A stretch of DNA of 34,298 nt, taken from positions 1 to 34,298 of the forward strand of contig JAPPIT010000025.1 in assembly GCA_028820505.1 (NCBI GenBank), written 5' to 3'. A program made the translations under genes and the position numbers. Source of the stretch: Defluviicoccus sp. Its GTDB lineage: Bacteria; Pseudomonadota; Alphaproteobacteria; MPNO01. Below the pieces are notes generated by a model. That model was not told where the DNA came from. It worked only from the letters and a program-made list of their open reading frames with translations, and did no database searches. The number at the start of each line of letters is the position of its first letter. The stretch's first letter is position 1. Shown piece after piece: positions 16,883 to 24,796 of this stretch.

Positions 16883-17305
16883 ATGGCCGTTGAACGGACG
16901 CTATCGATCATCAAGCCCGACGCCACGCGGCGCAATCTGACGGGACAGATCAATGCCCGGCTCGAGGAGGCCGGGCTCAGGATCGTCGCGCAGCGGCGGG
17001 TCCGGCTGACGCTGGAGCAGGCGCGGCAGTTTTACGCCGTTCACGCAAGCCGTGCCTTCTTCGACGATTTGTGCAAGTTCATGGTTTCCGGCCCGGTCGT
17101 GGCTCAGGTCCTCGAAGGAGAGGACGCGATCGCCAGGAACCGGGACGCGATGGGCGCGACCAATCCGGCGAACGCCGCGGACGGCACCATCCGCAAGGCG
17201 TTCGGCGAATCGATCGAGGCCAATTCGGTGCACGGCTCCGATTCGGCGGAGACCGCGGCTACGGAAATCGCGTTCTTCTTTTCCGAACGCGATATCGTCG
17301 GATAA
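16883..17305 (+). CDS. ndk: Nucleoside diphosphate kinase
   Basis: Ndk (140 aa) balances nucleoside triphosphate pools by a phosphohistidine ping-pong mechanism. It begins with [11 protein letters not shown], contains the [15 protein letters not shown] loop, and has the active-site His117 in NSVHGSDS. Length and motifs are complete. It has its own promoter and is convergent with the small oxidase-subunit gene 15 bp downstream. Confidence 0.98.
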   Translation: MAVERTLSIIKPDATRRNLTGQINARLEEAGLRIVAQRRVRLTLEQARQFYAVHASRAFFDDLCKFMVSGPVVAQVLEGEDAIARNRDAMGATNPANAADGTIRKAFGESIEANSVHGSDSAETAATEIAFFFSERDIVG

Positions 17306-17320
17306 CGGCGGGCGCGGCGC

Positions 17321-17449
17321 TCAGAGCAGGAACAGAGCCATCAGGACGAGCGCGAGGATTACGGCGGCCGTCGACAAGAAGGTGAACAGCACAAAACCCT
17401 TCCAACCCGCAGCGTGGCGCGCGTTTTCCTGTTCGATGTCGAAAGCCAT
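17321..17449 (-). CDS. aa3-type cytochrome c oxidase subunit IV-like small protein
   Basis: A 42-residue protein with a short polar N-terminus (MAFDIEQENARHAAGWKGF) and one long hydrophobic helix ending in LMALFLL. Size and the pattern of charged head, Trp-x-Gly-Phe and single helix match the small subunit IV of bacterial aa3 oxidases (COX4_pro_2 family). GGAG stands 9 nt or so before the ATG. It lies 67 bp after purN on the same strand, far from any oxidase genes in this window. Assignment rests on short-sequence resemblance. Confidence 0.7.
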   Translation of the reverse strand: MAFDIEQENARHAAGWKGFVLFTFLSTAAVILALVLMALFLL

Positions 17450-17516
17450 GCCGATCTTCTCCACGGTAAGCCGAGCCGCCGAACCTATAACCCACTCCGG
17501 CCGCGAGCGGAAGATG

Positions 17517-18179
17517 TCACCGGCCGCCCGGGGATGACGGCGAGAACAGCGTCGCGCCCGACTCTTCCTCACCGTCGATAACGCAGCGGTCCCCGGCAAT
17601 CCGCACCCGGCCTTCGGCGATCAGCCTTACGGCAAGCGGATAGGCGCGATGCTCGGCCGCCAGGACGCGCGCCGCGAGCCGCGCCTCGTCGTCGCCCTCG
17701 ACGACCGGCACGGCGGCCTGAACGACGATCGGGCCGCGATCCATCTCGGCGCGGACGAAATGGACGGTGCAACCGCTGACTCGCGCGCCGGCGGCAAGCA
17801 CGCGGGCGTGGGTGTCGAGCCCCGGGAAGGCCGGCAACAGGGATGGATGGATGTTGATCAGCCGATCGCGCCAGCGCTCGACGAACCAGGGGGTGAGCAG
17901 GCGCATGAAACCGGCGAGACAGACCAGCCCGGTATCCGCCTCGCCCAGTGCCGCATCGAGCGCGCGTTCGAAAGCCTCCCGGTCGGCAAAAGGCCGGTGA
18001 TCGACGGTGCGGGCGGCAATTCCCGCGCGCGCCGCGCGTTCAAGGCCCCGGGCGTCCGGGTTGTTGGAGATCGCGATCCCGATCTCGGCCGGATATCCGG
18101 CGTCGGCGCAGGCATCGATCAGGGATTGCAGGTTGGTCCCGCGCCCCGAAATCAGAACGGCGAGCCTCAGCCGGGCCAT
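17517..18179 (-). CDS. purN: Phosphoribosylglycinamide formyltransferase
   Basis: GART (220 aa), which transfers formyl from 10-formyl-THF to GAR in purine synthesis. The phosphate loop SGRGTNLQ (11-18), the catalytic Asn109 and His111 in [12 protein letters not shown], and Asp147 in EMDRGP are present. The start overlaps the purM 3' end by 13 bp, as usual for the purM-purN pair. The C-terminus carries a short acidic/serine extension. Confidence 0.97.
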   Translation of the reverse strand: MARLRLAVLISGRGTNLQSLIDACADAGYPAEIGIAISNNPDARGLERAARAGIAARTVDHRPFADREAFERALDAALGEADTGLVCLAGFMRLLTPWFVERWRDRLINIHPSLLPAFPGLDTHARVLAAGARVSGCTVHFVRAEMDRGPIVVQAAVPVVEGDDEARLAARVLAAEHRAYPLAVRLIAEGRVRIAGDRCVIDGEEESGATLFSPSSPGGR

Positions 18180-19171
18180 GCCGTCTCGTGGCCCGCGATC
18201 TGGACGGCCGGCAGGTCGGGCGTGCGCTGGACGATCGTGCCGATGTCGTATACCCGCTCGCCCTCGGCCTCGAACGCCCGGCGGCAGGCATCCGCGTCTT
18301 CGGCGGCCGCGATCGCGACAAGGCCGATGCCGCAGTTGAAGGTCTCGGCCAGGTGTGGCGCAGCGAGCCCGCCGGCCTCCGCCAGCCAGACGAAGACATC
18401 GGGCAGCGTCCACAGGCGGGCATCGATTTCCGCGGCGAGCCCGGCGGGCAGAACGCGGCCGATATTCTCGACCAGCCCGCCGCCGGTGATATGGGCGAAC
18501 CCCCGAACCAGCCCCTCGCGATGGGCGGCCAGCGCGGCGGATGCGTAGATCCGCGTCGGCGCGAGGAGCGCCGCCCCGAGCGGCCGGGACGCGAACGGCG
18601 CGTCGTGGTCCCATGAAAGGCCGGCATCGGCGACGATCCGCCTGACCAGCGAGAAACCGTTCGAATGAACGCCCGAGGAGGCCAGCGCCAGAATCCGGTT
18701 GCCTTCCCGGACGCGCTCGCCGGTGAGCAGGGCACCCCGCTCCGCGGCGCCGACCGCAAAGCCCGCGAGGTCGTACTCCCCGTCGGCGTAGTGCCCCGGC
18801 ATCTCCGCGGTCTCGCCGCCGATCAGGGTGCAGCCCGCTTCCCGGCAGCCGCGCGCAATGCCCTCCATCACCGTCGCCGCGACCGACGGGTCCAGCCGCC
18901 CGGTCGCGAAATAGTCGAGAAAGAACAGCGGCTGGGCCCCTTGGACCACGATGTCGTTGACGCACATGGCGACGAGATCGACGCCGATTCCGCCGTGCAT
19001 CCCGCAGTCGATCGCGATCCTGAGCTTGGTGCCGACGCCGTCCGTCGCGGCGACCAGGATCGGGTCGGAGAATCCGGCGGCGCGCGGGTCGAAGAGCCCC
19101 CCGAACCCGCCGATTTCTCCCACCGCGCCGGGCCGCGCGGTAGACTTTGCGAGAGGTCGAATCGTTTCCAC
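18167..19171 (-). CDS. purM: Phosphoribosylformylglycinamidine cyclo-ligase
   Basis: AIR synthetase (334 aa from the GTG at 19171), which closes the imidazole ring using ATP. Motifs include [66 protein letters not shown] and FNCGIG. The recognisable family N-terminus continues in frame upstream of this GTG: codons 19213-19175 read [13 protein letters not shown], equivalent to SYKDAGVDIDAGN in E. coli. Before the in-frame TAG at 19253-19255 there is no ATG, GTG or TTG. The only candidates are ATC at 19226-19228, with GGGG a few nt before it, or ATA at 19190-19192. The true start is therefore uncertain and probably non-canonical. Confidence 0.92.
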   Translation of the reverse strand: METIRPLAKSTARPGAVGEIGGFGGLFDPRAAGFSDPILVAATDGVGTKLRIAIDCGMHGGIGVDLVAMCVNDIVVQGAQPLFFLDYFATGRLDPSVAATVMEGIARGCREAGCTLIGGETAEMPGHYADGEYDLAGFAVGAAERGALLTGERVREGNRILALASSGVHSNGFSLVRRIVADAGLSWDHDAPFASRPLGAALLAPTRIYASAALAAHREGLVRGFAHITGGGLVENIGRVLPAGLAAEIDARLWTLPDVFVWLAEAGGLAAPHLAETFNCGIGLVAIAAAEDADACRRAFEAEGERVYDIGTIVQRTPDLPAVQIAGHETAWPG

Positions 19172-19327
19172 AAGGCGGGCCGCCGCGTGTATATCGACGC
19201 CTGCATCTCTGTAGGGAGAACGGTTGATGACTGCCCCGCAAGAGCCGGAATGCTAGACTGCGGCCGACAAGCCGTTCTGGGCCGGGCTCACCGCGACATG
19301 AGGATAGATGAACGGCGGCCGTTTTCA

Positions 19328-20500
19328 ATGGCATGCCCAACGCGATCGAGGCGCAAGCCCGGTGCGCCGGCGGTGACCGCCGCCCTGTTTCTGGTGCCTC
19401 TTCTGCTTGCGATCGCGGCGGCCTGGCCGGCGGCTGCCCGCGACGCTTCGGTATTTCTGATCCGCGACGTGGCGGTCGACGCCTCCGCCGAAAACGCCAC
19501 CCATGCGCGCGATATCGCGCTGGCGGACGGCCATGCCGTCGCGTTCCACCGGTTGATGGAACGGATCGTGCCAATGACCGCGGTCGGGAACGTGCCGCAA
19601 CTGGACTCCGGCGACATAGCGCCGCTGGTGCAGAGTTTCGAGGTGGACGGCGAAAAGACCTCGCGGGTGCGCTATCTGGCTCGGTTGACGTTTCAGTTCG
19701 ACCGTGCCGCGGTCCGCCGGTTCCTGCATGCGCGCGGGGTGAAGTTCGCGGTCACGAGGGCGAAGTCGCGCCTGGTGCTTCCGGTGTTGCGAATGGCCGG
19801 CACGTATCTCCTGTGGGACCGGCCCAACCCGTGGCGCGAGGCCTGGGCGGACCTTTCCGGGCTCGACGGGCTTGTGCCTCTCGCGATCCCCTCGGGCGAT
19901 CTGAAGGATTTGCGCGACATAAGCGCGCGGCAGGCGGTACTCGGCGATCCCGAGCGTCTTGGCGCGATCGCAAAGCGCTACGGCGCCGGTTCGGTCGCCG
20001 TGATGGTGGCGACTCTCGGACGCAAGGGCGGGTCGCCGCCCGCGATAAACGTTTCGACCGCGACCCACGGTGCCGACGATGGCGGACGGCCCGTCGTCGA
20101 AACCTTCCCGGTCGATCCCGCCGACACGATCGATGGCCAATTCCGATCCGTGGCCTCCCGCGTCGCCCGGCGCATGCAGGAAGCCTGGAAATCGAGCAAT
20201 CTGCTGTTCTTCGACCGCGGGGGGCAGATCGAGGCCACGGTACCGGTCTCGGGGCTGGAGGAGTGGGTGGCGGTTTCGCGCGCGCTTTCGGACACGCCGT
20301 CCACGCATGAGACCCGCGTGATTTCCGCCTCCCGGGACGCCGTCCGAATTCGCGTGCGCTATTTCGGGGACGCCGACGGGTTCCGGGCCGCGTTGCGGCG
20401 CAACCAGCTTGATCTGCGTCGCGGCGAAGCCGGCTGGATACTCACGCGCATCCCCGAAGGGCGCGGCCCGCAGCCGGGGGCGCCGGGGTCGGAGTCGTGA
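19328..20500 (+). CDS. DUF2066 exported protein
   Basis: A 390-aa protein of the DUF2066 family, usually found beside purM in alphaproteobacteria; function unknown. The N-terminus has an arginine-rich segment and a hydrophobic core (ALFLVPLLLAIAAAWPAAARDA), consistent with a signal peptide cleaved near residue 38. The body contains the family-like pattern DVAVDASAENATHARDIALADGHAVAFHRLMERIV. An in-frame ATG at 19298 would add ten residues (RIDERRPFS). The stop overlaps the GTG of the next gene by 4 bp, which implies co-translation with the phosphatidyltransferase. Confidence 0.85.
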   Translation: MACPTRSRRKPGAPAVTAALFLVPLLLAIAAAWPAAARDASVFLIRDVAVDASAENATHARDIALADGHAVAFHRLMERIVPMTAVGNVPQLDSGDIAPLVQSFEVDGEKTSRVRYLARLTFQFDRAAVRRFLHARGVKFAVTRAKSRLVLPVLRMAGTYLLWDRPNPWREAWADLSGLDGLVPLAIPSGDLKDLRDISARQAVLGDPERLGAIAKRYGAGSVAVMVATLGRKGGSPPAINVSTATHGADDGGRPVVETFPVDPADTIDGQFRSVASRVARRMQEAWKSSNLLFFDRGGQIEATVPVSGLEEWVAVSRALSDTPSTHETRVISASRDAVRIRVRYFGDADGFRAALRRNQLDLRRGEAGWILTRIPEGRGPQPGAPGSES

Positions 20501-21042
20501 GCATTCCGAATCTGATAAGCCTCGCCAGGCTGCTTTCCGTACCGCTGATCATCTACCTGATCGTGAACGCGTCCTATGGCTGGGCCTTCGCGGTTTTCCT
20601 GCTCGCGGGCGCATCGGACGCGATCGACGGCTATATCGCCAAGGCCCTGGACCAGACCTCGACGCTCGGGGTCTATCTCGATCCTCTCGCCGACAAGGCG
20701 CTGATCGTCAGCGTCTACGTAACCCTCGGCCTCAACGGGTCGATCGACGATTTCGTCGTGATCCTGGTGGTTTTCCGCGATGTGCTGATCGTCGGCGGGC
20801 TGCTTCTGCTTCTGGTCCTGCGCAAGCATTGGGAGGTGAGGCCGGTACTCCTGAGCAAGGTCAACACGGGCGTGCAGATCTTTCTGGCGGGCGCGGTTCT
20901 CGCGCAATCGGGATTGTCGATCGACATCGCCGGGATCGTCGATGTCGCCGTTTACGCGGTCGTTCTGACGACCGTCGGTTCCGGCGGCTGGTACCTCGTG
21001 GCATGGGCCCGCCAGATGGCAAGCAATGGCGTCCGGCAATGA
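20497..21042 (+). CDS. CDP-alcohol phosphatidyltransferase (PgsA-like)
   Basis: Inner-membrane enzyme of 181 aa that joins a CDP-diacylglycerol phosphatidyl group to an alcohol, most likely glycerol-3-phosphate. The family motif D-x2-DG-x2-A[R/K]-x8-G-x3-D-x3-D is present with Asp41, Asp44, Gly45, Gly58, Asp62 and Asp66. The usual Arg is Lys49. Several transmembrane helices surround it. It begins with GTG overlapping the upstream TGA, and its stop overlaps the next ATG. Many alphaproteobacteria have a second pgsA elsewhere, so the substrate is not certain. Confidence 0.88.
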   Translation: MSIPNLISLARLLSVPLIIYLIVNASYGWAFAVFLLAGASDAIDGYIAKALDQTSTLGVYLDPLADKALIVSVYVTLGLNGSIDDFVVILVVFRDVLIVGGLLLLLVLRKHWEVRPVLLSKVNTGVQIFLAGAVLAQSGLSIDIAGIVDVAVYAVVLTTVGSGGWYLVAWARQMASNGVRQ

Positions 21043-22115
21043 CGGCGCAGCGGCAAACCCTCTACTGGCTGCTCGCGCTCGGCGTTTTCGTCCTCGCGGT
21101 CTACCTGCTTCGCAGCATCCTGCTACCCTTCGTTCTCGGCGTCGCGGTGGCGTATTTCCTCGACCCCGTGGCGGACTGGCTGGAACGGCGGCGTATTTCC
21201 CGAACCCTGGCCGCGACATTGCTGACCGTGGCTTTTCTGGTCGGGGTGGGGCTGTTCTTCGCGCTTCTCGTGCCGCTGCTCCAGTCCCAGCTCTTCGGTT
21301 TCGTGGGCCGCATTCCGGCCTATGCCGAGATGTTCCGGGTCGTGACCGAGGATCTGCTCTCCATAGTGCAGGCGAACCTGTCGGAGGAAGCGATCGCGCG
21401 CCTCCGCGAGGCGGCCGGCGGGCTGGCGTCGGCCACCGTGCGCTGGCTCGGAGACGCGGTCCTGAGCCTGTGGAGCGGCGGCCTCGCCCTGCTGAACCTG
21501 CTGTCGCTGGTCGTCATCACGCCGATCGTGGCGTTCTACCTCCTACGCGACTGGGACAGGATCGTTGCCAGGATCGACGGCTGGCTGCCGCGCGATCATG
21601 CGGAGACCATCCGGGAGCAGGTGGGGCTGGTCAACGAGACGCTGGCGGGTTTCGTCCGGGGTCAGGGACTCGTCTGCCTTGGACTGGGCACGTTCTATGC
21701 GGTGGCCCTTTCCATCGTCGGCCTGGATTTCGCCGTGATCGTGGGGCTGGGCACGGGACTCATCTCCTTCGTCCCCTATTTCGGGATGCTGGTCGGACTT
21801 TGCGCGTCCGTCGGGATGGCGTTCGCCCAGTTCGATACGTGGCAGCCGGTCGCCATCGTCGCGGCCATCTTCGCGGTCGGCCAGATCGTCGAGGGCAATT
21901 TCGTCACGCCCAAGCTGGTCGGCGACCGCGTCGGCCTGCACCCGGTCTGGATGATCTTCGCGCTGCTGGCGGGTGGCGCGCTGTTCGGCTTCCTCGGCGT
22001 CCTGCTCGCCGTGCCGGTCGCGGCGATCGTCGGCGTCCTCGTTCGGTTCCTCGTGTCGCGCTACACCGAAAGCCGGCTCTATTTGGGCGCGGGCGGAAAA
22101 CGCGATGGCGAGTGA
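21039..22115 (+). CDS. AI-2E / PerM family transporter
   Basis: Polytopic membrane protein of 358 aa in the PerM (AI-2E exporter, UPF0118) family. Two N-terminal helices with LLPFVLGVAVAYFLDPVADWLERR are followed by a periplasmic helical section (about 80-150). The C-terminal helix bundle has the family signature GLISFVPYFGMLVG and QIVEGNFVTPKLVGDRVGLHP. Family members include transporters of varied or unknown substrate, so the autoinducer label should not be taken literally. The ATG overlaps the previous stop (ATGA), and the 3' end overlaps hda by 11 bp. Confidence 0.93.
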   Translation: MTAQRQTLYWLLALGVFVLAVYLLRSILLPFVLGVAVAYFLDPVADWLERRRISRTLAATLLTVAFLVGVGLFFALLVPLLQSQLFGFVGRIPAYAEMFRVVTEDLLSIVQANLSEEAIARLREAAGGLASATVRWLGDAVLSLWSGGLALLNLLSLVVITPIVAFYLLRDWDRIVARIDGWLPRDHAETIREQVGLVNETLAGFVRGQGLVCLGLGTFYAVALSIVGLDFAVIVGLGTGLISFVPYFGMLVGLCASVGMAFAQFDTWQPVAIVAAIFAVGQIVEGNFVTPKLVGDRVGLHPVWMIFALLAGGALFGFLGVLLAVPVAAIVGVLVRFLVSRYTESRLYLGAGGKRDGE

Positions 22116-22767
22116 CCGAAGACGGCGCGCGCAGCTCGCCCTTCCCCTCGAACAGAAGCCCGCCTTCGGGCGGGAAGATTTCCTGGTCGCCGATTGCAAC
22201 CGGGACGCGCTGGACTGGATCGACGCGTGGCCCCGCTGGCCGGGACCCCTTGCCGTGCTTGCGGGACCGGAGGGAAGCGGAAAGACGCATCTCGCGCATA
22301 TCTGGTGCCGCCGGTCGAACGCCCGAATCCTCGACGCCCACAGCCTCGATCTCGACGCTGTCGCCCGCGCGCCCGTCGCGGTCGAGGATGTCGACCGGTC
22401 GTCCGACGACGCGCGCCTGCTCCACGCGCTCAACCGCGCGGCCGAGGCGGGGGGGCATGTCCTGGTTACGGCGCGGGTGGCGCCAGGCTATTGGCGCGGC
22501 CGGCTTCCCGATCTCGTATCGCGGTTGCGGGCGGCGCCCACGGTGGAAATCGGCCGTCCCGACGACGGGCTGATCACGGCGGTCCTGCTCAAGCTCTTCC
22601 GCGACCGGCAGATCGAGGCCTCCGGCGAGGCGATCGCCTATCTGCTGCGGCACATGGAGCGCAGCCTGGAGGCCGCGCGGCGGACCGTCGAGGAGGCGGA
22701 CCGGCTGGCGCTCGCGGAACGCCGGCCCGTCACGATTCCGCTTCTCGGCCGGGTGCTCAGAGGTTGA
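22105..22767 (+). CDS. hda: Hda-like DnaA-related regulator
   Basis: DnaA-paralogous AAA+ protein (220 aa), the likely agent of regulatory inactivation of DnaA by stimulating ATP hydrolysis on the clamp. The N-terminal QLALPL (10-15) fits the beta-clamp binding motif. Walker A GPEGSGKT lies at 54-61. The Walker B-like strand reads APVAVEDVD, and the sensor 2 region LLRHMERSLEAARRTVEEAD resembles DnaA domain III. It has no DnaA domain IV. It is last in the plus-strand run; its 3' end overlaps the amidotransferase by 11 bp. In many relatives ppk would follow. Confidence 0.92.
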   Translation: MASDRRRRAQLALPLEQKPAFGREDFLVADCNRDALDWIDAWPRWPGPLAVLAGPEGSGKTHLAHIWCRRSNARILDAHSLDLDAVARAPVAVEDVDRSSDDARLLHALNRAAEAGGHVLVTARVAPGYWRGRLPDLVSRLRAAPTVEIGRPDDGLITAVLLKLFRDRQIEASGEAIAYLLRHMERSLEAARRTVEEADRLALAERRPVTIPLLGRVLRG

Positions 22768-23488
22768 GCCCGTCGAGCCAGGCGGTGAAGCAGGCCTTTC
22801 CGGCGGCATTGCAGGCGCCCGCGAGGCGCCGGCTGTCCTCTCGCAGCTCAGCCAGCGACAGGCCTGCTCCCGCGATTTCCACGGCGTGGCCGACGAACCA
22901 CGATTCCAGCGCCTCGGCGGTGGTTTCGAGGTGGAACTGGAGGCCGAGCGCGTTGGTGCCGAACAGGAACGCCTGATTCCGGCATAGGTCCGTCGCGGCG
23001 AGGTGCGCCGCGCCTTCCGGCAGGTCGAACGTGTCGCCGTGCCAGTGCAGCACGTGCAGATCCTCCGCCGCTAACGGGGCGAGGCAGGAGTTCCGGCCCG
23101 CGTCGCTCAACGTGAGCGGCTTCCAGCCGATTTCCTTGACGCCGGAGGGATAGACGCGCGCGCCGAGAGCCGCCGCCATCAGCTGGGCGCCGAGACAGAT
23201 GCCGAGGGTGGGGAGGCCGCGGGCGAGACGTTCGCCCAGGATCGCGATCTCGCGCGAGAGAAACGGGTACAGGTTGGCCTCGTAGACGCCGATCGGCCCC
23301 CCGAGGACGATCAGCAGGTCGGGCGCGGCGGGGTCGACGTCATCCAGCGAGGCGCGGGGCGCGTCGACATGGCCGACCGAAATCCCCCGTTCCGCCAGCA
23401 AGGGCGCGAGTATGCCCAGATCCTCGAAACCGACGTGCGACACCACGCTCGCCGTTCGCAACCGCCGTTCGTCAGGATCGCGTGCCAC
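22757..23488 (-). CDS. Class I glutamine amidotransferase-like protein
   Basis: A 243-aa stand-alone GATase domain of the GMP-synthase-like type (COG0518). The nucleophile Cys98 is in GICLGAQ, and His186 and Glu188 are in LQFHLE, so the triad is complete. LGGPIGVYE forms the oxyanion region. No synthase partner domain is fused or adjacent, so the acceptor is unknown; related proteins hydrolyse glutamine or gamma-glutamyl compounds. The GTG start at 23488 overlaps rnd by 17 nt, which suggests coupling with rnd. Confidence 0.88.
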   Translation of the reverse strand: MARDPDERRLRTASVVSHVGFEDLGILAPLLAERGISVGHVDAPRASLDDVDPAAPDLLIVLGGPIGVYEANLYPFLSREIAILGERLARGLPTLGICLGAQLMAAALGARVYPSGVKEIGWKPLTLSDAGRNSCLAPLAAEDLHVLHWHGDTFDLPEGAAHLAATDLCRNQAFLFGTNALGLQFHLETTAEALESWFVGHAVEIAGAGLSLAELREDSRRLAGACNAAGKACFTAWLDGLNL

Positions 23489-24632
23489 CGCCGATCACCC
23501 GGATGCTGCCGTTCTCGATGCCGAGCGCGATCCTGCCGTGCTTGAGGGCGAGCGCATCCTCGCCGAAGATCTCGCGGCGCCAGCCCCGCAGCGCACGTAC
23601 CTTCGCCCGGTCGTCCCGGGCGATGGCCTCGATGTCGTCGGCGCTGGCGACCAGCTTTTGCGCCACGTCGTTTTCTTCGCAGCGGAGCTTGAGGAGCACT
23701 TTAAGAAGATCGGCGGACGGCCCGGCATGGTTGGCGACGCGCGCGGGCTTTCTCTCGTCCGGGTAGGTCGAGGAGGGCGCCGCGCGCACCGCCGCGACGA
23801 CGGCCAGCAGGGCGTCGGAGGCGTCCTTTCCGACGTGACCGCGGTTGAGACTGCGCAGGTTCCACAACTCTTCCCGCGTCCCTGGCTCCTGTGCCGCGAT
23901 CTCGTTCAACGCCTCGTCCCGGAGCACGCGGTTTCTCGGCACGTCGCGTCGTTGCGCCTCGGCTTCGCGCCAAGCCGAGACCTCGCGGAGGACGGCCAGC
24001 TGACGGGGCTTCTTGAGCCGGGTCTTGACCCGGAGCCAGGCGTCCGACGGATCGAGACGATAGGTGGCCGGATCGGTGAGCGTCGCCATCTCCTCGGCGA
24101 GCCAGCCCTCGCGCCCGTCCCGCTCCAGCCGGGCCGCGATTTTCTCGTAGACGACGCGGAGATGGGTGACGTCGGAAATCGCGTAGTCGTACATCCGGCG
24201 GGGCAGGGGGCGGCGCGCCCAGTCGGTGAAGCGCTGGGTCTTGTCGATCGATGCGCGTACCAGCTTCGCGACCAGCTTCTCGTAGCCCACCTGATCGCCG
24301 AACCCGCAGACCATCGCCGCGACCTGGGTATCGAAGACGGGCGATGGGACATGGCCGTCGAGGTGGTAGAAGATCTCGATGTCCTGGCGCGCGGCGTGGA
24401 ACACCTTGAGCACCCCGGGATCGCGCATCAGCGCGAGCAGCGGAGCCAGATCGATGTCCGGCGCCAGCGCATCGACCGCCGCCGCCTCGTCCGAAGACGC
24501 AAGCTGCACCAGACACAGGCGCGGCCAGTAGGTGGCGTCGCGCATGAATTCGGTGTCGACGGTGATGTAACGCGAAGCCGCCAGCCGATCGCAAAGGGCG
24601 CGAAGCGACCCGGTGTCGGCGATGAGATGCAT
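23472..24632 (-). CDS. rnd: Ribonuclease D
   Basis: RNase D (386 aa), a 3'-5' exoribonuclease of the DEDDy class that trims tRNA and other small RNA precursors. Exo I DTEF (Asp26, Glu28), Exo II with Asp84 in FHAARQD, and Exo III with Tyr150 and Asp154 in YAISDV are all present. An HRDC-like domain occupies about residues 210-300. The -10 box lies 7 nt before the ATG, suggesting a leaderless transcript. It is divergent from aspS, a classic alphaproteobacterial arrangement. Confidence 0.96.
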   Translation of the reverse strand: MHLIADTGSLRALCDRLAASRYITVDTEFMRDATYWPRLCLVQLASSDEAAAVDALAPDIDLAPLLALMRDPGVLKVFHAARQDIEIFYHLDGHVPSPVFDTQVAAMVCGFGDQVGYEKLVAKLVRASIDKTQRFTDWARRPLPRRMYDYAISDVTHLRVVYEKIAARLERDGREGWLAEEMATLTDPATYRLDPSDAWLRVKTRLKKPRQLAVLREVSAWREAEAQRRDVPRNRVLRDEALNEIAAQEPGTREELWNLRSLNRGHVGKDASDALLAVVAAVRAAPSSTYPDERKPARVANHAGPSADLLKVLLKLRCEENDVAQKLVASADDIEAIARDDRAKVRALRGWRREIFGEDALALKHGRIALGIENGSIRVIGGGTRS

Positions 24633-24639
24633 GGCGGGG

Positions 24640-24668
24640 TCTATACACGGTTTGGCATAGGCGGAAAA
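24640..24668 (-). promoter_or_regulatory. Predicted rnd promoter, leaderless spacing
   Basis: On the minus strand, -10 TATAGA (24640-24645) preceded by GTG, with a weak -35 TTTTCC (24663-24668) 17 nt further. Exactly 7 nt separate the -10 from the ATG at 24632. Confidence 0.5.
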
Positions 24669-24796
24669 GGGAAGCCCGCGAAGCCTTGCCTCGCTTGACA
24701 AACCCCGTCGCCCGTGCGCTCTTGCGCGCGCTTCGAAGCCCGCACCGGGCCGCCGGCACCCCGCATCATCGTTGCAATAAACCGAGGGTCAGACCG

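Noticed and set aside
20497-21042. Loss of catalytic function in the phosphatidyltransferase because of Lys49 for Arg
   Set aside because: The four aspartates and both glycines of the motif are intact and the change is conservative.
24695-24723. aspS promoter with TTGACA
   Set aside because: The -35 is perfect but no acceptable -10 lies 16-18 nt downstream, so I mention it only under aspS.
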